Below the pieces are notes generated by a model that was given only the letters and a program-made list of their open reading frames with translations, was not told where the DNA came from and ran no database searches. From NCBI GenBank assembly GCA_039621445.1, contig CP154957.1, forward strand, positions 42,565,474-42,629,473: DNA of 64,000 bases, given 5' to 3'. Positions 26,701 to 37,700 of this stretch are shown here, one piece after another. This stretch comes from Euglena gracilis (taxonomy: Eukaryota > Euglenida > Euglenophyceae > Euglenales). Positions within the stretch are counted from its first letter, which is position 1. The number at the start of each line of letters is the position of its first letter. The position numbers were made by a program, and so were the translations under genes.

Positions 26701-29700
26701 CGAAACCTGATAGAAAAGCCCAATTCCAGCCGATGCTTTTTCTCAAGGGAGCCACCCAACCCAAAAGCAATTTATTTTGACCATATTTTCTTCACAGTTT
26801 TCGGTTTATGAAATAATGATGCTATATTTTGTTGTTGTTCTGTTTGCTCTTTTGTGTTCCGCCCGTTCTCACCTCTCCAGCTGCATATGCGGAGTTAATT
26901 TCAGAAAATGATTTCAGATTGGGGATGGAGAACATCATCACCCTCTTGATTGGACGCAGTGGAGACCTCAACACCTCTGTGAAGAATGTCACCGTGGAAA
27001 CATTGCAAGCTGTCGCCAGTCAAGAGGTATAAATTATTTGAAATGCACAACGGATCATTTGGCATGCTTTTTTTGATGTAATAATGGTTGATATGTGACC
27101 AACAGGCTATTGTTAAGTGAGCGGGGACAGGCTGGGGTGTCTTCCGCTGGGGGAGGGAGGGTGGCCCAGCCACACACTCTCAGTCCTGCCCTCAGGCATA
27201 CACTTTTTTTTCAGGTTGATCCCTGGGAAAGAAGGTCGTTGTTATGGGCAGGCAGGGGTCAGGCATTTTCAACCTTTTGGGAGCGTTGAAGGGCATGCAA
27301 GTCACTGGCCGACCCCCCCCCCCCCCCAGGGTGGTTGGATTTTTCAGAGTCATTGACTGGTTTTTGTGCCCAGACCCCCTCCCCCTGGGGGGGGTCGGCA
27401 AAAGACCACTAAAACGACCCGGAGCTGAAGGCACCAGAAATTTTTTGGCTTTTTCACGTTTGTGGTCAAATTTCTTTTGGATTCCAAAGTGGCAGACCGA
27501 TTGGTTGTTCGAGAAGTGGAAGTGACCCCTCCCCCCCAGTCGGTAAAAAAAAGTATGGTCGGGGGGGGGGGGGGGGCTGAACAGGAATCCCATGAACTGC
27601 ATTGGTGGCAGGCCTTTGCTTTAGGGTTCGCAGTACCCCCAGGGGGGGGGGTGCAATTTGGACTGCAGCTAGTCCAAATTTGGCGAGTGGGGATGCTAGT
27701 AAAATTTTTTTCCAGTAATCTGCGCGAAGCGCCAGATTTTTTTTCGGACCCCGAAAATGGTCCAAAATGTCCATTTTTGGATTCTTTTTTTTGGAGCAAA
27801 ATCAGCCAAAAAAATGCATTGAAAACCTCATTTCCGCCTCGGCGTGAAGCGCCAGAGGAAAGTTTTTCCCAGTAGGGGGACCCCCCGGACCCCCCTGGGG
27901 GGGGTCCATTTTTTCCCAGTATCCATCAAAATGGCTAGCCAGTGGACCCCCCGGGTCCTTGAGCAATGGCCTGATTGGTGGGGGTCTGACACCACCAGCA
28001 GCTTTTTCTTGTCATGTGTTTTTATCATCTGTTTTTGTCAATGTGGTGAAAAAGGATCACCTGAAAACGTAATTTTGGGCGGTTTTCAAATCCCCTCAAG
28101 ATTTTCTTGCGTTTCCCACCAGTTTTTTTTTCTTCAAGGGAGGGGAGGTCAACCACTAGGTATTAAGCGAACAGTGGTTTTGCAGGGGGGGGGGAAGACC
28201 AAATCCCCCCAAAGGAGGAGGGGGGTCCAGACCCCCCCCCTCCTCCCTTTGGACTGGGGGTTTCTGGGAAACCCATAGAAACCCAAACAAATCCGGCGCT
28301 TCAAACCGTAAAAGGTGAAAATTTTGGTAATGTTTTGACCGATTTTTTTTAAACATGTATTCGAAAAAAAAACACGTTTTTCGGCGCTTTGTGCCGGAAT
28401 TTTTTTTTGCACAAGGAGAGGGGAGGTCCAGACCCCAGACCCCCCCCCCCCTCCCCCCCCTCCCCCCGAGGGGTCCGGAACCACCCCCCTCCCCCCTCTC
28501 ATTTAATATCCTGGCACCTGTGCCATCTCACTTACAAAACCAACATTTATTATATATTTTGATATCTTGTCACCTCATTGCTCTTTTCTCTGCAGAAAGT
28601 GGGTGTAGGGTTTGTTGGAACATACATGTTGACACCAGTGGAGAATTTGAATCAGTGGAGGTGTGGTTGTGAGTTGGAATTCTTTTTTTGTTGTTGTTGT
28701 GGTGTTGTTGTTGAATGAACCACAGATTGTGCATTTTGTACAGCTGCAAAATTAATCACATTCCCCCCCCTGTCCTTCACACGGCTGGTCCATGGCACAC
28801 CCCCTGTGTCAACTGCACGTTTTCCGTACCTCCCCCCCCCCCTTGTTGTTGACACGGCGTGTCGTTGACACACACCCCCCCGTGTCAACGGCACTTTTCT
28901 GGAACACTACCTATTGAATCACAGTGACATTGACATGGCGTGTCGTTGACACACCCCCCGTGTCAACGGCACTCTCCTGGAACATTGGCGTGTCAACGAC
29001 AAGGGGGGGGAGGAGGTACCCAAAGTGCCATTTTCTTTATCGTACAGTGCACATGACACTGTGTCCATGACACCCCCCCCCATGTCAACCGCACTTTCTC
29101 TGTGTTTTGGCGTGTCAATGACAAGGGGAGGGTGTACTTTTTTTCCCAGAGAATGATCATTAACCAAATCTATTTTGATATTTTTGTTGATATTTTAAGA
29201 TTTTAAGGACACAGACATGTGATAAAAAAAGGCGGAAGCTTTTTTTAATTTTTATTTCAATTGGGTTTCAAGACCTAACGGGCTTCAGAACCCCCCATGA
29301 TTTTGCCGCCCTGCGAGTTGTGGACCAATTTTTTTTGTTTCCAATACATAATTGTTTCAGGAATCCTAGAGATCTTCAATATCTTTGATTCAACATTTTC
29401 AACTCTTTTTGTAGGGACAAATTTGGTGTTAAAAATGTTATTTTGACCAATAATTTAATATATTTCTTTTCATCGGACAACAAACCATGCATTCCAGAGA
29501 ATTATTTTGCATTTACCGCCTGCTGCACTTCCAGAAAGGTGTATCATTTTCCACGTTGTCTTTTGTGGAGGGGCGAAGTCATACGAATGGATCTTTTGGC
29601 CCTTCTGCAATGTTTTTTGGGCACACATTAGTCTTAGTTGCACAGCAAAGTTATTTTGGGGGTGCATCTTTAGTCGAAAAAAGATTTTCCTGGCCAATGT

Positions 29701-31705
29701 ATGCATGTATGTATGGGTGTATGTGTGTATGTGTGTATGCATGCATGCATGTATGTATGCATGAATGTATGTTATGCATGCATGCATGTATGCATGTATG
29801 CATGCATGCATGCATGCATGTATGTATGTATGTATGCATGTATGCATGTATGTATGTATGTATGTATGTATGTATGTATGTATGTATGTATGTATGTATG
29901 TATGTATGTATGTATGTATGTATGTATGTATGTATGTATGTATGTATGTATGTATGTATGTATGTATGTATGTATGTGTAAATGCTCATGTTCAGTGTGC
30001 CAAAAAGTTTTTTACCCCTCGAGTTTTGTGGGTTGGTACTCAACCCCAAGCCCCAAAGCCTATTTTAGCCCATGGGCTGGGTGATGGTGTGTGCACACCA
30101 GCACTTCCTGCTCCACACAGCAGCATGCAAGCCAGCTTTGCCACAGAGCTTTGGGCAAATCTGAGACCAGTTGTGTTGGAGCAATTTTTTTTAAATTTGT
30201 GACCCTTTCCGTTTCCCATTGAAACCACAGCCCAGGCAAGGGGATGAGGTCAATGCTGGGTGGGGTATGGTCCCAGCTTTGGACAACACGGCATAGAAAC
30301 CCCTGTCAACGCTGGCTCCAGAAGCAGTTATTGGTTTGGTCAAGGTCAATTTTGGTCAAGGTGACCAAATTGGGTGATTTTAGACCATTTTGATTTTTTT
30401 TGAACACCTCCCAATGGTTGTGTTTACCAACAGTTTGATGCTTCTCATTGGTTTCTTGACCTGATGATCATCTTGGCTCCACCTGTCAGGATGGTGGTCG
30501 CCCGCCTTGAGCTACTCGAAGGATTTGTTCAACAGTTTGGTTTCAGCCCTGGTGGCCTTTCCACAGAGGTGTGGTAGCATTTCCCCCTTTTTTTGGCCCC
30601 AAAAATTTTGTTTTTCTTGAGGATTTTTAACCACCATCACGCTCCCTGTTCCCTTCCAATTGCCATTTTCAAATTTTGTTCTTCGGGTGTGCTGTGTAAG
30701 GAGTTCTTTTTGAAAGACCAGGGTCGGACCTGGGATCATATATGGTTTTTTGAATTGGGGTAATTATAATTTCCATGTGTGTGTTCATATAGATTTTGGT
30801 ATATAGTTATACAGTGTGCCAATATGGTTGTACAGTGTGTTTTTATACCCCTCGAGTTTTGTGGGTGGGTACCCCAAGCCCCAAAGCTTATGCCAGCCCA
30901 TGGGCTGTGGTGATGGTGTGTGCACACTGGCACAGCCCTGCCCCACACAGCAGCACGCAGGCCACTTGTGGCAGAGCAAAAATTTTCAATTTTTTTGCTT
31001 TTTTGTTTGCCATCCAAACCTCAGCCCAAGCAAGGGGGCGAGGTGGTCAATACTGGGATGGGACAACATATGACGGCAACCCCTGTCAACGCTGGCTGTG
31101 GAGGCAGTGATTTGGTCAAGGTGACCAAATGCAGCTTAATTTCTCCCCACCTTCCTAAAAATGGGGGACCGACAGGACGCCGGTCGGAACCCTGACCCTA
31201 CCCCCATCCCCATCATGGCTTCGGTTTACCCCCGAAGGTCGGACGCGGGTCACCCTATACGATCCCCCCCCCCCCGTTCACTCTTCTTAACCCCCCCGGG
31301 GCAAGAAGAGTGAGGCTGCCACATATGCATATATTATACCCATAGACACACAATATATAACATAATATAATATATATAATGTAATATACACATATGCGTA
31401 TAGTTACATATGATATATGTAGTAGAATTTATATACATAGTTATATGTTTATATGGTAGCTGAATTCTACTTGCCCTCGGGGGGGGGGGGAGTAGAAGTT
31501 CCAAGGGGGTCCGAAAAAAAAATTGGGTTATGGATGGAATAGGGTTAGGGTTAGGAGTTCGGCTTAATTTAGATTTTATTTATAGACAGATGTTAGGTGT
31601 ACAAGTTAGGCGTAAAGTTAGGCCGAACTCCTAACCCTAACCTTACTCCATCAATAACGCAAAAATTTTTGGGACTACTTGGCCCCACAGTAGAATTCAG
31701 CTGCC

Positions 31706-31744
<39 letters not shown>

Positions 31745-34700
31745 TATACATATATATGTATGGCAGCAAGATTCTATTTGCCCCCCCCCCCCCCGGGGGG
31801 GCCAAGTCGAATCTCCGGGGGGGGGGGCGAGGAGCATCCCCCGCATCCGACCTTCCCCCGTTTCGGCCCCACGGGGCCCCGGAACCGCACCGGATCCGGG
31901 CCAAATCAGTCGAATCCGGGGTGTTGCAGCACTTAATTTTAGGAATGGGGTTAGGGTGAGGATTGACACGCCGAAAATGGGCACTTTTTAGGGACTAAGT
32001 TAGGCCGGAAGTTAGGTTCCGTTTTGGGAAGATTTTGGGATTCCCTTTTTGTCATAATTTTACCGAAAATCGACCCCAATTCGGTCAGAGACCGTCGGAA
32101 ATGCGGCCGAACCTCTCCCTAAATTCCCGAAAGGGGGCGCCCGCCGGGAATCTGGTCGCACACCTAACCCTATTCCAAAAAATATCCCCGAATTCTCCCG
32201 AAGGTCGGACGCGGGGGATGCTACTCGGACCCCCCCCCCTGGAGATTCTATTTGGCCCCCCCGGGGGGGGGGGGCAAGTAGAAACTTGCTGCCATATCAT
32301 ATATATGTATATATTATATATATTATATATATATTATACACACACACACACACACACAGAGAGAGAGGTCCTGCAAATGGGGAGGCCCTTCCACCAAGCT
32401 ACACACCTTGACTCTGAACAAGTTTATTGTGAACGGAGAAAGAATTACAACCACCAGCACCTTTCTTGCTTCTCCTGTGTTTCCCCCCACTATGAAGCAA
32501 CAACCGTCATTCTTGAGGACGACATTGCTTGCACGAATCCAACAAATGTCCATCATCGAGGGGAGGGTAAAGAAAACAGAAAAAGTATCAAAACAAGTTG
32601 TGACAGCATTGTCATTGAATTTATATGCAAATATACACGTATATATCTACATACATACATGATTGCATACATACCCATGGAAGCCATATTTTACCCACCA
32701 ACTCCTGTATGGAGGCCTCCGGGTCCCATTTTGGGGACAATCGGGTCTATTTTCTTGGTTAGGGTTACAACCGGATCCCCGGAGGGCCAACTTTTTAGGA
32801 ATTCAGGCAGAAATCAGGCCACCTTTCAGGCTGATTTCGGCCGACTTCAGTCAATTTGAATTCAAGCTGTATTTGAGCAAACTTTCTGGAAAAGGGGTCG
32901 CAGAAGTTTTCCCAAAAGGAGACCAAACTTCCGGCCTAACTTTGTCCCTAAATAAAGCCAATTTTCGGCGCGCCAATCCACACCCTGACCCTATTCCCTG
33001 AAAGTGCCACTCTCCCTGAATCCGACCACGATTGCCCTCATTCACGCAGGACTGGGAAGTCAGAAACTGGGACCCAGGTCGCTCCATACGACCCCCCCCC
33101 CACTGTCACATATAGGTATAGATATAGATGGCATCCCTAAGCTACTACCCCCCCCCCCGGGGGGGGGCAGAAGTCAATCCCTCAGGGTTAGGTTTAGGGT
33201 TGGGGTTAGGGTTAGGGTTGCCAAACCCTAAACCTAACCTTGGGGTTGGGGTTGGGGTTGGGGTTGGGGTGGGGGGGGGGTCCCTCTTCTTTGGCCTGGG
33301 GGGTCTGGCCAGAAAGTGCTTATGTTCCACATCATACAATCATTTTGTCACAGGCTGACCTCTTGAAGGGAGGAGGGGGACTGATTGGTTTTTGGCCCGA
33401 ACCCCCTCCCCTTGGGTGGGGGGGGGTCAGTATGAAAGCAGCAAAGTGACCTGCGCGCCGAAGGGGGCCCCCAAAAAGTAGGTCTTTTTCTTCGTGTGTG
33501 TTAATGAATTTCTGTTGAATCCCAGAGGGGGTGTAGTGATAGCATTTTTTTTTGAGTGACTAGTTTTGGAAGAGTGGACGTGACCCCCCCCCCCCTGGGG
33601 CCGTAAAATAAAATCGTAGGTTCCACATGCTTTTTGTGTGTGTGAATTTCAACAAACTCCTTAAAGCATTTCATCAAATGGCGTATCGGGGGATCGTAAG
33701 GTATCGGGGGGTAAATGACAATACCGTTTTGTAAAAATCAGGGTGTTTTCCCACCATTGCTTGTCCTTTTTATCTGTTTTATGGAAGTATATCCATTTGC
33801 TTGTCAGTGCATTTCTTCCCAGATAAATCTGGCTCTTTGTTCAGGCGACAATGACGTTCGCAGTGGGCACATTTCAAAGCGCAAACGGGAAAGTCCGGAA
33901 GGCCGCTGTCAACCTCATCGTGGAGGTGTACAAGCAGGCAGGCAATGTGGTGCAGACGTATTTGAAGAACCAGAAACCTGCACTTGTGAATGTATGCAAC
34001 CCATCGGTTTCATTCCCCAAGTGGGGGTTTCCCAACAATTGTTTAATATTTATTTCAATCATTATGCATTTTGCTTTGTTTTTGGGATTATATCCGCACC
34101 GTATTCATGGAGCATGGTTCAGGTCTCAGTTCTCCTTTTTTGGCTATTTTTGTGGAGCGGGGTGGGAAGAGTCTCAATTTAGTGAGCAGCACCTCACGTC
34201 GTTTTTGGAGTGTTTGGTTTTTGTTTTCTTCCTTCAGTGTTTTTTCACTGGGGTGAATAAAAGTGAGAATTTTGAGATTTTTATTTGGAGGAGCATGGCG
34301 TGGAATATGGAATTTTCTGCCAATATGGTTTTCAAAACTGCAAGAAGGGCAACCATTTTCCTTTGAACATGCGCTGTTTTCAATGTTTAAAATGAATCTA
34401 TGGCACCTCTCCAAAACACAAAAAAGGGTGAAATCTCATTTTTGGCCAAAAATTATTCTCAGAATTGGAGCAATTATGCAAAAACTTCTAAAAAGCTTTG
34501 TGTGAAGTAGACCGCTTGGACCATTTCTGGCTGGTTTGAGCCAGCCGGAGACCCCCGACTAGTCTGCTTAGGAATATATTCATGGGGGGGGCTTATAAGT
34601 CGGCGAACTTGACCCGTTAGCACATTAAAGTGGTTATTTCGGCCGACTATCACTACCCCCCACCCCCGTCTCGCCGACGAACTACCAATCAGGCCTAGTC

Positions 34701-37700
34701 GGCTGACTACCCACTGCCCCCCCCCCCCCAGTCTATTTAATGCGCCCCTTTGGTCCGCCGAACTCAGGACAAAATGGCGTTACCCCCCCACTGATTTCGG
34801 ACGTTGGTGCTGTCTGTGAGAAAGGGGTCATTTTGTAGATTTTTTATTTCTTTTTCATAAAGATCTCAGACAAGCTTTAGAATTTGAATGGGATGATCCC
34901 AAAATGCTGCTTTTTCTTTTGAAAAAAACATTTCATTACACACATAAAAGCATAACGGAAAAAATTACATTATTGTTCATAATGCAAACTCGAAGTGCGA
35001 TCAAAAGATGCACTCCATATTTTCTCAATATTTTACAATCACATTTTTGTGGTGTTTGATGTAATGTTGCCTTTGTATGAAGTTTGGGCATGGTTTTTTT
35101 TCCCGGACCCAAGCTGGGTTTTTGATTGGTATTTTTCTGTGATATTTTGAATGCATCATTCAAAACTGCTAGCTTTCATTTCTATAGTGCGAATGGTAGT
35201 AGTATTTTCCTGTTGCATTATTTCTGTTACTTTACAGTAACCGTGCCTTGTCGTTTGTGGAGCACTTTTGAGGGGCTCATGAATCATGAAGGAGGGGGAA
35301 TAGAGGAAAATGGGCACTTTTTTTGACGGGTATTTCACAGTCTTCAATATGCCGTGTGACTGGGACCCCAGCGGTGCACAATCAATGGTGCACAGTCAAT
35401 GGTGCACACATCCAAAGTTACATTGGCTTCAGTTTGGCAAAAATAGGGGACCTCGTGAAGACTTTTGCACCAGTGTGTCGTAAAGATTTTTACACTGGAT
35501 TGTAGCTTTGTTTTCATTTTTGCGCATTTCATACATTTTGTTCCAACACATCAATTTAAAAGCCGACGTTTCATACAGATTTCTTCAACCCCCGAGTGCT
35601 TTCTCTGTCGGGAAAACCTGCTTCCTGAAAATTCATGAACCTTCAAAAAGTGGAAGGAGATGCACAATGTATTAACCAGCCTGTTTTTTCCCCCCCTGTT
35701 GGCTTGATCAAATTTGATCCGCCAGGAATTGAAGTCCAAGATTGTGAAGATTGCGCGGAAGGACCGCACCAAGTCCGCCCCCATCCAGCGGCTGGCCAAC
35801 ATGGTCCAGCCATTGGGCACCGATTCGGAGGTGGATTGCCACCACCTCTCAGTTTCTGTTTGAGTCTCCTACGTAAAGATTATTGTGTAACCTCTGTAAT
35901 GGTTGTTTCCTCATAAATGTCCTAATTTTCAACAGGACCAACAAAGGGATTCACTGGTCAGACGCAAACCAAGGCAATTTTTTGTTAATATTGCCATATT
36001 TTCCTTTTTTATTTTCTGATTTTTCTCATTATCATTATAATTGTTTGTCATTATCATTTGATATCGTTATCATTTGTCATCACTATCATTTATCATTTTC
36101 ATCAGATTTCAATGCTTACGTTTTGCATTTGTCGGTGTACGGGGGACCCTGCGTTTTTATTGGGTGGGATATGGCCCAAGATCACTTTTATGCCCCTTGT
36201 TTTCAAAGCGTTATGCATTTTGCACCCTGAAGCAGCCATTCCTGTGCAAATCAGGAGGGAAGTATATTTGCCTGACCGTTCTGTCTCGACCCAAGCACTC
36301 CCAGTTATGCCAACGGTGGGTTGATTAGCACTGCAGCCTGAAATTAGGCATAAACTTTGGCGTTATTCAGGTCCTGGGCCGATTTTTGGCCTGGCTTGTT
36401 TTACTCCCCGGCTGACGGGGAGGGTGGGTTCTGTTGTCTTATTTTGTGTGCTCCGTGTGTCTCATTGTGCACTGAGGAGGGGGATGGCCAGCATCTTGTT
36501 GTGCAGGATCGGCTGGACTCAGGGAAGCCTCGCCGCCCAAAGACGTTCCCGGATACCATTGGGTGTGTTGTGCACATGCCTTTGTTGCGGATGAATGATC
36601 TGTCTCACCAAGGTATTATATAGGTGGGAGTAAATTGCATTTTTGTCTGCGGATACTTTTTGGATGCGTGTATGTGTGTATGTGTGCATGTATGTATGTA
36701 TGTACGTACGTACGCATGAATGTGTGTATGTCTGTGTGCATGGATGTCCGTATGTATGTATGCATGTACAAGACGGTGCTAGCTTCGCTAAACGCGTGAG
36801 TCGCTCACCCCCCCCAGCGCGATACACACTAGCCATTCAGTGCTGTGCTGTGCTTCATGGGTTGCCAAAGGGTTGCTTCAAAGGAAACGGTCAAGTATTA
36901 AGAGGAACAGGTGGAACAACTTTTGGAGGTGCATGCCTGCCTTGGAATGACAAAAATTATTGCAATATCAATTGTATCATGATATATCAATGATGTATGA
37001 AGCGTATCTCAGGCTGGCGGTGCAGCTGGGCCAGTTGGGTAAGCATTTTGTTAACCCCAAAAATGCAAGAATGGAAAAAAAATTTTGGTCTCGTGGGGGG
37101 AGTTGGGGACAAAACGAGGAATTTTGCACAGTCAAAAAATTTTCCAACAAAAATAAGAAATCGCCAGGAAAAAAAAATGCAAAAAAAAACGCAGGAGGTG
37201 CAAAAAAGCAACTTTTGGCAAAGTGCAAAAAAACCGCAAAAAAAAAACGTGTTTGCGTGGTCCCTGCCAGGCTGGGTGTGGTGCATTGATGAACTGGTGA
37301 AGTGGTGAGACCCCTGGAGTATTTTCAGACTTGAAAAATATTTTCGTCCCAGGTACATTTTGGAGGTTCAAAATGGTTTTCCCCAAATAATTATCTCGAA
37401 ACCCGTGGGGAATTGATAGAAACACGCAGCAGGCAAATTACCAATCCCCGGCGGAGCTGAATATTTTTCCAAGTCCTCTCCAGCAGAAAGTGTATATCCG
37501 AACGAATGATGGTCCAGGACTCGGCGAAAAACTGGCCTGCAGCCAAAATTGAGAACATTTTTTGTATTTTTTTTTTAAATTTCTGGGTTTTTTAGGGGCT
37601 AAAGATGTTCCAAAAATTTCGAAAGGCTTGTTTGACATTTTGTTGCCCCAGTGAACAAACTGGAATTTGTGTTTTTTTTGTTTTTTTTATTTCTGTTCTG

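Larger units (their letters stand above)
31200..33360. other. Intron stretch: AT-rich microsatellites, foldback and telomere-like repeats
   Basis: It holds GTCGGACGCGGG motifs, TA microsatellites (about 31706-31760 and 32297-32360), the foldback at 31759-32296, short TTAGGG and CCTAAC groups at 31540-31645, and TTTAGGG/CCCTAAA repeats at 33181-33270. The frame at 32400-32690 looks partly protein-like but has no supporting splice structure. Confidence 0.6.

Noticed and set aside
29700-30000. Met-Tyr-Val-Cys and Ile-His-Thr-Tyr ORFs (also at 37.8 and 44.3 kb)
   Set aside because: Tetranucleotide microsatellites without stops.
32035-32859. 274-residue ORF
   Set aside because: It runs through a foldback arm, (TA)n and (CA)n repeats; only parts look protein-like and no splice support was found.
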